The position numbers and the translations under genes were made by a program. A stretch of DNA of 64,000 nt. Origin: Enterobacter quasihormaechei (GTDB lineage Bacteria; Pseudomonadota; Gammaproteobacteria; Enterobacterales; Enterobacteriaceae). Location of the stretch: positions 1 through 64,000 of the forward strand of contig NZ_SJON01000001.1 in NCBI RefSeq assembly GCF_004331385.1, given 5' to 3'. The notes beneath the pieces were generated by a model. That model searched no databases, had not been told where the DNA came from, and saw only the letters and a program-made list of their open reading frames with translations. Of the stretch, positions 9,812 to 18,505 are shown one piece after another. Position 1 is the stretch's first letter; every line of letters begins with the position of its first letter.

Positions 9812-10531
9812 ATGGAAAAGCCTTCACGGTTTTTAGCAAATTCCAGCACCGCGCTTGAGCAGTTGCGCGGTCTTATCAACCAGCACGAGTCAACACCAGG
9901 CATTCCGCTGCCCACTGAACGTGAGCTGTCGGACACGCTCGGCGTAGGGCGACGTGAAGTGCGTCGCGCGCTCGACGTGCTGGAGGAGGAAGGGCGTATC
10001 TGGCGCAAGCAGGGCAAGGGCACCTTCATTGGTCCGGCTGCCCCTGTTGAGCCGTTGGCGCTTCAGGGATTGGTTCAGCAAACCAACCTGCTGGAAGTCA
10101 TGGAAGCTCGACTACAGCTCGAACCCGGCTTAGCCCGACTTGCGGCACTGCGTGCCACCAGGGAAAACCTCGCGCTCATGCAGCGCATGCTGGAACGCAT
10201 TGATAAGGTCAGCCCGGATGACCGCGATCTCAACGAACTGTGGGATAGCGCCTTTCACCGCGCCATTGCGGAAGCAGCAGGCAACCGCCTGATGCTAGGG
10301 CTTTTCGATGCGATAGATGCCGTCCGCCGGGAGCCCGGCTGGCAGCATTTACGCGAACTTGCCCGCACCCCTGAACGTGTCGATAGCTACAACGACCACC
10401 ATCACAACATCATGTCAGCGATTATTCACCGCCAGCCTAATGAAGCAGCCGCCGCCATGCGCGAACACCTGCTCAGCCTGCAAACCGCCCTGATTCAGGC
10501 TATCCACCTTGAGGACGATTCCACGCTATGA
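9812..10531 (+). CDS. FadR-type GntR-family transcriptional regulator
   Basis: A 239-residue regulator. The winged HTH covers about 14-78, with the GntR signature LPTERELSDTLGVGRREVRRALDVLEEEGRI and the wing RKQGKGTFIG. The FCD ligand domain covers about 95-230 and shows the helix FHRAIAEAAGN and His residues in HHHNIMSAI and MREHL that usually bind a metal in this family, implying a carboxylate-type effector. It is the first gene of a seven-gene operon; its stop overlaps the next start by 4 bp. A half-operator touches its ATG, suggesting autorepression. The specific ligand is unknown. The gene is not present here in E. coli K-12. Confidence 0.88.
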   Translation: MEKPSRFLANSSTALEQLRGLINQHESTPGIPLPTERELSDTLGVGRREVRRALDVLEEEGRIWRKQGKGTFIGPAAPVEPLALQGLVQQTNLLEVMEARLQLEPGLARLAALRATRENLALMQRMLERIDKVSPDDRDLNELWDSAFHRAIAEAAGNRLMLGLFDAIDAVRREPGWQHLRELARTPERVDSYNDHHHNIMSAIIHRQPNEAAAAMREHLLSLQTALIQAIHLEDDSTL

Positions 10532-11541
10532 CGACGATACCCTTTAAGGACTCCACGCCCGTACTGCGGCTGCAAAACCTCAACGTTAAATTCGCGGGCT
10601 CGCCGGTGAGCGTGCTCGAAGACATCTCGCTGACGGTCAGAGCGGGAGAGACGCTGGCGCTGGTAGGCGAGTCCGGCTGCGGCAAAAGCATCACTTCCCT
10701 GGCGCTGATGGGTTTACTGCCCGCCAGCGCGCAGATTGTCAGCGGCGAGATGAATTTCCGCCGCCACGATCTGCGCAAGCTCTCGCCGCGCGAGTATGCC
10801 GATCTGCGCGGCAGCGAGCTGGCGATGATATTCCAGGAGCCCATGACCTCGCTCAACCCGGCCTTCACGCTTGGCGATCAGCTCAGTGAAGCGGTGATGC
10901 GCCATCAAACGATCTCCCGGGCTGAGGCGATGACGGTTGCGCTACAGATCCTGGAGAAGGTGCAGATCCCGGCCGCAGAGATGCGCCTCAAGGCTTACCC
11001 GCATCAGCTTTCCGGCGGTATGCGCCAGCGCGTGATGATTGCGATGGCCCTGATAAACCACCCCAAATTACTGATTGCTGACGAACCCACTACCGCCCTG
11101 GACGTGACCATTCAGGCGCAAATTCTCGCCCTGCTCAATACCCTAAAAGAAGAAACGGGCACGGCGGTGCTGATGATCACTCACGATTTAGGCGTGGTGG
11201 CCGAAGTTGCGCAGCAGGTGGCGGTAATGTACGCCGGACAGGTGGTGGAGCAGGGGAGCGTCGAGGCGATATTTGCCGACCCGCAGCACCCGTACACAAT
11301 TGGCTTGATGGGCTCGATCCCCTCCCTTGGCGCACGCAAGGGCCAGCTTTCCACCATTCCCGGATCGGTCCCGCTGCCGGAATCCATGCCTCAAGGCTGC
11401 CGCTTTGCCACCCGATGTCCCTTCGCGCAGACGCGCTGTCATGCTGATAAACCACCGCTCACTACGCTCGGCGCGGGCCATCAGGTTGCCTGCTTCCGCG
11501 TGCCGCTGGAACAACACATTGCCCTGGGAGAAATTGCATGA
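10528..11541 (+). CDS. Peptide/nickel-type ABC transporter ATP-binding protein (DppD/OppD-like)
   Basis: A 337-residue cytoplasmic ATPase of a dipeptide/oligopeptide ABC importer. Walker A GESGCGKS, signature LSGGMRQR, Walker [13 protein letters not shown] and the switch ITHDLG are all intact. The C-terminal oligo_HPY extension (about 240-330), with the Cys cluster C-X5-C-X6-C around [15 protein letters not shown], is the likely Fe-S site seen in DppD/OppD proteins. It overlaps the regulator before it and the second ATPase after it by 4 bp each, so translation is probably coupled. Confidence 0.92.
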   Translation: MTTIPFKDSTPVLRLQNLNVKFAGSPVSVLEDISLTVRAGETLALVGESGCGKSITSLALMGLLPASAQIVSGEMNFRRHDLRKLSPREYADLRGSELAMIFQEPMTSLNPAFTLGDQLSEAVMRHQTISRAEAMTVALQILEKVQIPAAEMRLKAYPHQLSGGMRQRVMIAMALINHPKLLIADEPTTALDVTIQAQILALLNTLKEETGTAVLMITHDLGVVAEVAQQVAVMYAGQVVEQGSVEAIFADPQHPYTIGLMGSIPSLGARKGQLSTIPGSVPLPESMPQGCRFATRCPFAQTRCHADKPPLTTLGAGHQVACFRVPLEQHIALGEIA

Positions 11542-12620
11542 CCACGCCCATTCTTGAAGCCCGCGATCTGAGCAAGCTTTTCCCCGGCCCGAAAAAACTG
11601 TTTACGCCGGCCCGTTTTGTTACGGCTGTCGACCGCGTTTCGCTGTCGGTGATGCCTGGCGAAACGCTGGCCATTGTCGGCGAATCCGGTTCCGGAAAAT
11701 CCACCCTCGGTCGACTGCTGCTGCGCCTGCTGAGTGCCAGCGAAGGGCGCGTATTTTATCAGGGTGAGGAGATCACCCATGCTTCAGGTGCTCGTCTGAA
11801 CCAGCTTCGGCGTGAGTTACAGATCATCTTTCAGGATCCCTTCGCCTCGCTGAACCCGCGCATGACGGTAGAGCAGATTATTGGTGAGCCGCTGTGGCTG
11901 CACCAGAACATGAAAAAAGCGGATCGCCAGTACCGCGTTGCCGAGCTGCTCAGGACGGTCGGCTTGCCCGCGGCCTGGGCCGGGCGTTATCCGCACGAAT
12001 TTTCCGGCGGGCAGCGCCAGCGTATCGGCATTGCGCGCGCGCTGGCGTCGGGCCCAACGCTGCTGCTGGGCGATGAACCGGTTTCTGCGCTGGACGTTTC
12101 CGTTCAGGCACAGGTGGTGAATTTACTGGAAAGCCTGAAGCACCAGCTGGGGCTAACGATGGTGATCGTCGCCCACGGGCTGGCGGTTATCCGTCATATG
12201 AGCGACCGCGTGGCGGTGATGTATCTTGGGCAAATCGTCGAGCTGGCCACCGTCGACGACATCTTCGACGCGCCGCTGCATCCTTATACTCAGGCGTTAA
12301 TTGCCTCAGCACCGCAAATGCAGCCAGGCGTAGCGCGGGATGCGCCGCTGTTGCAGGGGGATTTACCGAACCCGGCTAATCCGCCCTCCGGCTGCCGTTT
12401 CCACACCCGTTGCCCCTACGTTACCGATGAATGCCGCCAGATCGAGCCGATTAATCAGGTCATCGACGGCGGGCGTCAGGTCGCCTGCCACCGCTGGCAG
12501 GAGATTAACCGCGATCGCAGCGTTATCCAGATCGCACCGCCATCCGCCGCATTTTTGCGCCGCCGCGCGCTGTTTGAACACGCGGCCACTCACTCCTCCC
12601 TTCCTTCAAGGAACTCATGA
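11538..12620 (+). CDS. Peptide/nickel-type ABC transporter ATP-binding protein (DppF/OppF-like)
   Basis: A 360-residue second ATPase that should heterodimerise with the preceding one. Walker A GESGSGKS, signature FSGGQRQR, Walker B LLLGDEPVSALD. The usual THD switch is replaced by AHG (VIVAHGLAVIRH), so the residue after the switch His is Gly rather than Asp; the His itself is kept. The oligo_HPY tail contains the GCRFHTRCPYVTDEC Cys pattern. Roughly the last 30 residues extend beyond the family norm and overlap the next gene by 4 bp. Confidence 0.9.
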   Translation: MTTPILEARDLSKLFPGPKKLFTPARFVTAVDRVSLSVMPGETLAIVGESGSGKSTLGRLLLRLLSASEGRVFYQGEEITHASGARLNQLRRELQIIFQDPFASLNPRMTVEQIIGEPLWLHQNMKKADRQYRVAELLRTVGLPAAWAGRYPHEFSGGQRQRIGIARALASGPTLLLGDEPVSALDVSVQAQVVNLLESLKHQLGLTMVIVAHGLAVIRHMSDRVAVMYLGQIVELATVDDIFDAPLHPYTQALIASAPQMQPGVARDAPLLQGDLPNPANPPSGCRFHTRCPYVTDECRQIEPINQVIDGGRQVACHRWQEINRDRSVIQIAPPSAAFLRRRALFEHAATHSSLPSRNS

Positions 12621-14137
12621 TAATGACAATGCGTAATTCTCTTTTGACCGTACTGGGAAGTGTTATGTTGCTTGGCGCGGCGCTGCCCGCCCATTCTGAA
12701 AGCGTGCTGCGAATCGGCCTGGGCGCAGACCCGGACATGCTCGACCCGCATCTGGCGCGTACCTATTATGGCCGCTTCGTGTTTGCCTCCCTGTGTGACC
12801 GGCTGGTGGACGTGGACGAACATCTCAAGGTGGTGCCGGGACTGGCAAAATCCTGGGCGTGGAGCAATGACGGTAAAACGCTGACCCTGGATCTCCGTGA
12901 TGGCGTGACCTTCCACGACGGTGAAAAATTTGATGCCGCCGCCGCGAAATATAACCTCGACCGTGCCCTGACGTTAAAAGGTTCTCTGCGTAAAAGTGAA
13001 CTCTCTTCCGTTGAGTCAGTGGAGGTCACCGGCCCGATGCAGATAGCCCTGCACCTGAAAACGCCGGATGCCGCACTTCTGATGCAGCTCACCGATCGCG
13101 CAGGCGCAATGATGGCGCCAGAAGCCGCGAAAAAAGCCGATTTTGCCGCGCATCCGGTCTGTTCCGGCCCGTATAAGTTCGACAGCCGCGTGTCGCAGGA
13201 TCGCATTGTGCTGACCCGCTTCGACAACTACTGGAACAAAGACGCCTACCACTTCGATAAAATAATTTATCTGCCGATCCCGGATGCTTCCGTGCGCCTG
13301 GCGAACCTGCGCGCGGGCGATCTCGATCTGACCGAAGGCATTGCCGCCAGCGACGTCAAAACCGTCGAGGCCGACAGCAAACTGGCGCTGGCGAAGGTAA
13401 CGGGCCTCGGATACCAGGGCATCACTTTCAACATTAACAATGACAAAGTCCCGGCGAACGATCCCTTCAAAGATGCCCTCGTGCGTGAAGCATTTTCCCA
13501 GGCCATCGATCGCGATGCTTTAAACCAGGTGGTGTTCGAGGGACTTTACACTCCGGCAAACCAGGCGTTTTCGCCGGTAAGCCCGTACCACGTCAATCTT
13601 CCAGTTCCCCCGCGTGACGTCGACAAAGCCAAAGCGCTGCTGAAAGCCGCAGGCGTCACCACGCCGCTGACCGTCAATCTGCTGGTGCCGAACAACCCAA
13701 CCTCGCAGCAGGTGGGCCAGGTATTGCAGGCGATGGTGGCAGAGGCGGGCTTTAACCTGAACCTGCAAATGACCGAGTTCGCCACGCTGCTGGATCGCCA
13801 GCAGAGCGGTGACTACCAGTTGAGCTTCTCCGGCTGGTCGGGTCGCCCGGATCCAGATGGCAGCATCTTCGGCTTTATCAACAGCAAAGGCACCCTTAAC
13901 GATGGCCGCTACAGCAATGCTCAGGTGGATGAATGGCTAACGCAGGCGCGCCAGAGTACCGATCAGGCCGCCCGCCAGCCGCTGTACGACAAGGTGGTGA
14001 AGCAGCTGCAAACCGACATGCCGATTGCCTATCTCTACTTCGAACCGCGCATTTTTGGCCTGAACAAGCGCGTGCAGGGCTTCAAAGCGTACCCGGACGG
14101 CATTGTGCGTCTGGCTGGCTTAACGCTGGCGAAATAA
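12617..14137 (+). CDS. Periplasmic peptide-type substrate-binding protein (SBP family 5)
   Basis: A 506-residue SBP_bac_5 protein that captures the substrate for the ABC importer. A Sec signal peptide ends near residue 27 (PAHS-ES); there is no lipobox, so it is free in the periplasm. The N-terminal strand VLRIGLGADPDMLDPHLA and the HPVCSGPYKFDS segment are typical of DppA/OppA/GsiB relatives. Three in-frame ATGs (12617, 12623, 12629) are possible; 12617 gives the 4-bp overlap seen throughout this operon, while 12629 gives a more conventional signal peptide. With a GGT-like enzyme encoded downstream, gamma-glutamyl or glutathione-like peptides are plausible ligands; this is inference. Confidence 0.9.
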   Translation: MIMTMRNSLLTVLGSVMLLGAALPAHSESVLRIGLGADPDMLDPHLARTYYGRFVFASLCDRLVDVDEHLKVVPGLAKSWAWSNDGKTLTLDLRDGVTFHDGEKFDAAAAKYNLDRALTLKGSLRKSELSSVESVEVTGPMQIALHLKTPDAALLMQLTDRAGAMMAPEAAKKADFAAHPVCSGPYKFDSRVSQDRIVLTRFDNYWNKDAYHFDKIIYLPIPDASVRLANLRAGDLDLTEGIAASDVKTVEADSKLALAKVTGLGYQGITFNINNDKVPANDPFKDALVREAFSQAIDRDALNQVVFEGLYTPANQAFSPVSPYHVNLPVPPRDVDKAKALLKAAGVTTPLTVNLLVPNNPTSQQVGQVLQAMVAEAGFNLNLQMTEFATLLDRQQSGDYQLSFSGWSGRPDPDGSIFGFINSKGTLNDGRYSNAQVDEWLTQARQSTDQAARQPLYDKVVKQLQTDMPIAYLYFEPRIFGLNKRVQGFKAYPDGIVRLAGLTLAK

Positions 14138-14155
14138 ACCTCCTGAGGAGAACCC

Positions 14156-15097
14156 ATGCTGGAACTGATTTGCAAACGTCTGCTGCTGGCCATTCCCACT
14201 CTGCTGCTGGTGAGCATGATGGTATTCGGCCTGCAAAAGCTGCTGCCCGGCGACCCGCTGATCGCCATGGCCGGGGAGGAGCGCGATCCGGCGGTGATTG
14301 CCCAGCTGCGTGCTGAGCTGAATCTGGACGCGCCGATCCCCGTGCAGTATTTCAACTGGCTGACGCGCGCGCTGCAAGGCGATCTGGGTGTCTCTTTACG
14401 CACTCATGAGCCAGTCACGCAGCTGATTGCCAGCAAGCTGCCGGTCACGCTGGAGCTGTCGCTGCTGGCGATGATTATCGCGCTGGTGTTTGGTATCAGC
14501 ATGGGGATCCTCGCGGCGGTGAATAAAAACAGCTGGGTCGATCACGGGGCGAATTTTGTGGCGATCTCGGGGATCTCAATACCGCATTTCTGGCTGGGGA
14601 TCCTGCTGATTCTGGTCTTTTCTGTAAACCTGCAATGGCTGCCTGCGTCCGGTTATGTGCCGTTCAGTGAAGATCCGATCCAGAACCTGCGGACATTGCT
14701 GCTGCCCGCGTCCGTGCTCGGAACCGGCCTGGCGGCAACGCTGATGCGCCATACCCGTGCGTCGATGATTGCGGTGCTGAAAGCGGATTACATCCGCACC
14801 GCGCGCGCTAAGGGGTTGCTGCCGAAAGCGGTGATCCTGAAGCACGCCTTTCGCAACGCGCTGGTGCCGGTGATCACCCTCACCACGCTGCTGTTCGGCG
14901 AGCTGCTGGGCGGCGCGGTGCTGACCGAGCAGGTCTTCACCATTCCGGGCTTCGGCAAAATGATCGTCGACTCGGTGTTCAACCGCGATTACGCGGTGGT
15001 GCAGGGCGTGGTGCTGATCGTGGCGATCGGTTTCCTGATGCTCAACCTGCTGGCTGACGTGCTCTACGTCCTTATCAACCCGAAAATGCGAGGTTAA
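14156..15097 (+). CDS. Peptide-type ABC transporter permease (DppB-like)
   Basis: A 313-residue inner-membrane permease with six hydrophobic segments. The GDPLIAM/LGVSLRTHEPVT region in the first half and the EAA loop (YIRTARAKGLLPKAVILKHAFRNAL) in the second half are hallmarks of DppB/OppB/GsiC proteins. A good ribosome site (CCTGAGGAGAACCC) precedes the ATG, 18 bp after the binding protein. It should pair with the next gene to form the channel. Confidence 0.93.
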   Translation: MLELICKRLLLAIPTLLLVSMMVFGLQKLLPGDPLIAMAGEERDPAVIAQLRAELNLDAPIPVQYFNWLTRALQGDLGVSLRTHEPVTQLIASKLPVTLELSLLAMIIALVFGISMGILAAVNKNSWVDHGANFVAISGISIPHFWLGILLILVFSVNLQWLPASGYVPFSEDPIQNLRTLLLPASVLGTGLAATLMRHTRASMIAVLKADYIRTARAKGLLPKAVILKHAFRNALVPVITLTTLLFGELLGGAVLTEQVFTIPGFGKMIVDSVFNRDYAVVQGVVLIVAIGFLMLNLLADVLYVLINPKMRG

Positions 15098-15099
15098 TC

Positions 15100-15975
15100 A
15101 TGGCGGAACTGACGACGCAAACCGTAGCGCCCGCGCTGCCGCGCGCGCAAAACCGGGTGCTGAAAAAATTCCTCGCCAATAAAAGCGCGGTGATTGGCGC
15201 GATTGTGGTGGGCTTTTTTGTGCTGGTGGCGCTGCTGGCACCGTGGATCGCGCCGTTTGACCCGGTAAAGGCTAACTTCCTCGCGGTGCGCAAAGCGCCC
15301 TCGGCGATGTACTGGTTCGGCACCGACGAGCTGGGGCGCGATATCGTGTCCCGCATTATCTGGGGAGCGAGAACCTCGCTGATGGCAGGCTGTATGTCGG
15401 TGGCGATCGCGGTGGTCATCGGCGTGCCGCTGGGGCTGGTGGCGGGGTATTTCCAGAAGATGTGGGACGGGGTGATCTCCCGCTTTATCGAGGCACTGCT
15501 GGCCTGTCCATTCCTGATCATGGCGATCGCGCTGGGGGCGTTTTTAGGCCCAAGCCTGACGAATGCCATGATTGCCATTGGGCTCTCGGCGATGCCGATC
15601 TTCGCCCGCCTGACGCGCGGGCAGGTGATCGCCATTCGCAACGAAGAGTATATCGACGGCGCGCGGGCGATTGGCCTGCCGGACCGCTGGATCATTATCA
15701 AATACGTTCTGCCTAACGTGATGTCACCGATTCTGGTACAGGCCACGCTGGCCATTGCCTCGGCGATTATCGCCGAAGCCAGCCTCTCGTTTTTAGGGTT
15801 AGGGCAACAGCCGCCGAACCCATCCTGGGGCTCCATGCTCAACACCGCCAAAGGGTTTCTGGAGCAGGCGCCGTGGATGTCCGTTTTCCCCGGCGTGGCG
15901 ATTTTCCTTGCCGTTCAGGGCTTTAATTTACTCGGCGACGGGCTGCGCGATGCGCTCGATCCGCGCCACGACTAA
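15100..15975 (+). CDS. Peptide-type ABC transporter permease (DppC-like)
   Basis: A 291-residue second permease. The N-terminal OppC_N-type segment (NRVLKKFLANKSAVIGAIVVG) is followed by the FGTDELGRDIVSRIIWGARTSL motif typical of DppC/OppC/GsiD and an EAA loop (YIDGARAIGLPDRWIIIKYVLPNV). It starts 3 bp after the DppB-like stop. Transcription continues into the GGT-like gene 6 bp later. Confidence 0.93.
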   Translation: MAELTTQTVAPALPRAQNRVLKKFLANKSAVIGAIVVGFFVLVALLAPWIAPFDPVKANFLAVRKAPSAMYWFGTDELGRDIVSRIIWGARTSLMAGCMSVAIAVVIGVPLGLVAGYFQKMWDGVISRFIEALLACPFLIMAIALGAFLGPSLTNAMIAIGLSAMPIFARLTRGQVIAIRNEEYIDGARAIGLPDRWIIIKYVLPNVMSPILVQATLAIASAIIAEASLSFLGLGQQPPNPSWGSMLNTAKGFLEQAPWMSVFPGVAIFLAVQGFNLLGDGLRDALDPRHD

Positions 15976-15981
15976 GGAGTC

Positions 15982-17586
15982 ATGATGACCAAAGCGCTCG
16001 ATTTTACAACCGGTTACGATTCACGACGCCCGCCGATGATGGGCCACAACGCCGTTGCCACCTCGCAGCCGCTGGCGGCACAGGCGGGAATGAAGATGCT
16101 ACAGCTGGGCGGAAACGCCGTTGATGCGGCGGTTGCCACCGCCATGGCGCTGACCGTTGTCGAGCCGACCGGCAACGGCATCGGCAGCGATGCTTTTGCC
16201 ATTGTCTGGGACGGTGAAAAACTTCACGGCCTGAATGCGTCCGGTCGTTCGCCGGCCAGCTGGCATGCGGATCTGTTTGCCGGAAAAACCGCCGTACCGG
16301 AAATCGGCTGGGACGCGGTAACCGTACCGGGGGCGGTATCGGGCTGGGTAGCGCTGGCTGAACGTTTTGGCACATTGCCGCTCACCACCCTGGCGCAGCC
16401 GGCCATTGAGTATGCGCGTAACGGTTTTCCCGTCTCTCCGCTCATCGGGCACCTGTGGCAGCGCGGTTACAACAAGCTGAAAGATCAGCCGGGCTTTAGC
16501 GCCTGCTTCGCGCCGGAAGGCCGCGCGCCGCGCGTGGGCGAGATCTTCCGTAACCCCGCGCAGGCGAACACGCTGGAGCTGATCGCCAAAACCAACGGCG
16601 ACGCGTTTTACCGTGGCGAACTGGCGCAGAAAATTGCCGCCTTTGCCAAAGCACACGGTGCACACCTGACGGCTGAAGATCTGGCAAACCATCGCGTGGA
16701 CTGGGTAGAACTGCTGTCGCGCGACTTCGCGGGCGGGTCGGTGCAGGAGTTGCCGCCAAACGGTCAGGGGATCGCCACCCTGATTGCGCTCGGCATTCTG
16801 GAGCAGTGCGGCATCGAGAAACATCACCCGGACTCCGTGCAGGGGCTGCACCTCTCCATTGAGGCAATGAAGCTGGCGCTGGCGGATCTCGATCGCTACG
16901 TTGCGGATGAAGAGCATATGGAGTTCGCGGCCAAAGTGCTGCTGAGCGACCATTATCTGAAGTCGCGCGCCGCGCTTATCGACCACGATAAAGCCTCTGA
17001 TTTTGTGTACGGATCGCCGACGCAGAGCGGCACGGTCTACATCAGCACCGCGGACGCCAGCGGGATGATGGTTTCGTTTATTCAGTCCAACTTTATGGGC
17101 TTCGGTTCAGGCATTGTGGTGCCGGATACCGGAATCAGCCTGCAAAACCGCGGCTGCGGCTTTGTGCTCGATCCCAAACACCCGAACGCGCTGGCGGGCA
17201 GCAAGCGTCCTTTCCACACCATCATCCCGGGTTTTGCGATGGACGGTAACGGCAAGCCGCTGATGTCCTTCGGCGTGATGGGTGGCCCGATGCAGGCGCA
17301 GGGGCACATGCAGATGGCGTTGCGCATTATGCTGCACGGGCAAAACCCGCAGGCGGCGATTGATGCCCCGCGCTGGCGCGTGGTGCAGGGCAGGGAAGTG
17401 ATTGTTGAATCGACCTTCGATCGCAATACCATCGCGGCGCTGCGCGAGCGCGGACACCAGATCGTGGTGGAAGATCCGCTCCAGGATTACAATTTTGGCG
17501 GCGCGCAGGTGATTTACCGTATGCCGGAAGGGCACTACGTGGCTGCGACGGAGAGCCGCAAAGACGGGCAGGCGTTGGTGAGCTGA
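15982..17586 (+). CDS. Gamma-glutamyltransferase family protein (cytoplasmic, YwrD-like)
   Basis: A 534-residue Ntn-hydrolase of the gamma-glutamyltranspeptidase family. The conserved autoprocessing site is visible as Ser-Gly-Thr at 349-351; Thr351 would become the N-terminal nucleophile of the small subunit, followed by TVYISTADASG and the GFGSGIVV and GGPMQAQGH segments. The substrate-pocket Arg region (LNASGRSPAS) is present. Unlike E. coli Ggt there is no signal peptide, so it should act in the cytoplasm on imported compounds. It is the last gene of the GntR-ABC operon, 6 bp after the permease. Hydrolysis of imported gamma-glutamyl peptides or N-acyl compounds is the likely role. The start is ATG 15982 or 15985. 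Confidence 0.88.
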   Translation: MMTKALDFTTGYDSRRPPMMGHNAVATSQPLAAQAGMKMLQLGGNAVDAAVATAMALTVVEPTGNGIGSDAFAIVWDGEKLHGLNASGRSPASWHADLFAGKTAVPEIGWDAVTVPGAVSGWVALAERFGTLPLTTLAQPAIEYARNGFPVSPLIGHLWQRGYNKLKDQPGFSACFAPEGRAPRVGEIFRNPAQANTLELIAKTNGDAFYRGELAQKIAAFAKAHGAHLTAEDLANHRVDWVELLSRDFAGGSVQELPPNGQGIATLIALGILEQCGIEKHHPDSVQGLHLSIEAMKLALADLDRYVADEEHMEFAAKVLLSDHYLKSRAALIDHDKASDFVYGSPTQSGTVYISTADASGMMVSFIQSNFMGFGSGIVVPDTGISLQNRGCGFVLDPKHPNALAGSKRPFHTIIPGFAMDGNGKPLMSFGVMGGPMQAQGHMQMALRIMLHGQNPQAAIDAPRWRVVQGREVIVESTFDRNTIAALRERGHQIVVEDPLQDYNFGGAQVIYRMPEGHYVAATESRKDGQALVS

Positions 17587-17589
17587 TTT

Positions 17590-17622
17590 GTAGGCCGGGT
17601 AAGGCGCAGCCGCCACCCGGCT
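17590..17622. repeat. REP palindrome between the GGT-like gene and yafV
   Basis: A GTAGGCCGGGTAAGGCG-type palindrome with its CGCCACCCGGC arm, followed by TTTTATT. It lies between convergent genes and can act as a terminator for both. Confidence 0.8.
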
Positions 17623-17627
17623 TTTAT

Positions 17628-18398
17628 TCAGCCAATGCTAAACGGATCCGCATCCTGCCACGCCGGAAACTTCTCCCGATACTCCCTTAACGCCGTTAAC
17701 GAAATCTCAGCATCAATTCGTGTCGCCTGATGCGGCTCGGCGGTGGCAATAATCTCACCCTGTGGACTGATCACCCGGCTGTCACCGCGATAGTGATGCC
17801 CGTTGCCGTCCGTTCCTACGCGGTTACAGCCAACAACGTACGCCTGGTTTTCAATCGCGCGCGCGGTCAGTAGAGCCTGCCAGTGCAGGGAGCGTGGGGC
17901 GGGCCAGTTGGCGACATACAGCGCCAGATCGTAATCGTTGCGGTTGCGTGACCACACCGGGAAGCGCAGGTCATAGCAGACCAGCGGCAGAATACGCCAG
18001 CCGCGCCATTCAAATACCACGCGTTCGTTGCCGGCTTCATAATGCTGATGTTCACCCGCCATGCGGAACAGGTGGCGCTTATCGTAGAAGTGGACGTTCC
18101 CTTCCGGCTCGACGAGCAGGAAGCGGTTAACCGCTCCGCGCCCGGTCTGGAGCGCGACGCTTCCGGCAATCAGCGCGTTGGTATCCTGCGCCCTGGCGTG
18201 CATCCAGGACACCACCTCGTCCTGCGGCATAGACTGTGTTGCCGCCTCCATCGCGAAACCTGTGGTGAACATCTCCGGCAGAACAATTACGTCGCGTCCG
18301 GTTATCTCTTCCAGTTGGCGATCAAAATGGCGAAGGTTGGCGGGGCCGTCCATCCACACTAAAGGTTGCTGCAAAACAGAAATCTTTAAACCAGGCAC
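17628..18398 (-). CDS. yafV: Omega-amidase YafV (nitrilase superfamily)
   Basis: A 256-residue cytosolic enzyme that deamidates 2-oxoglutaramate and related omega-amides. The Glu42-Lys107-Cys141 triad of the nitrilase superfamily is in place (VLPEMF, YDKRHLF, LVCYDLRFP). The frame extends to 18431, but the GTG at 18398 has an AGGAGC ribosome site and gives the exact E. coli length, so it was chosen. In E. coli the next gene upstream is ivy; here fadE lies directly beyond a terminator and ivy is absent. Confidence 0.94.
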   Translation of the reverse strand: MPGLKISVLQQPLVWMDGPANLRHFDRQLEEITGRDVIVLPEMFTTGFAMEAATQSMPQDEVVSWMHARAQDTNALIAGSVALQTGRGAVNRFLLVEPEGNVHFYDKRHLFRMAGEHQHYEAGNERVVFEWRGWRILPLVCYDLRFPVWSRNRNDYDLALYVANWPAPRSLHWQALLTARAIENQAYVVGCNRVGTDGNGHHYRGDSRVISPQGEIIATAEPHQATRIDAEISLTALREYREKFPAWQDADPFSIG

Positions 18399-18463
18399 GA
18401 TACAGGCTCCTAAAAAAATACCTTTTGACACTGTAGCACGTCATTACGAGAAAATGTGGCAAT

Positions 18464-18487
18464 AAAAAACCCCGCGCGGGGCGGGGT
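18464..18487 (-). terminator. fadE terminator
   Basis: Read on the minus strand, a GC-rich dyad (CCCCGC/GCGGGG) is followed by six T residues just beyond the fadE stop codon. Confidence 0.8.
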
Positions 18488-18505
18488 CTGTGGGAGCGGG
18501 ATGCC

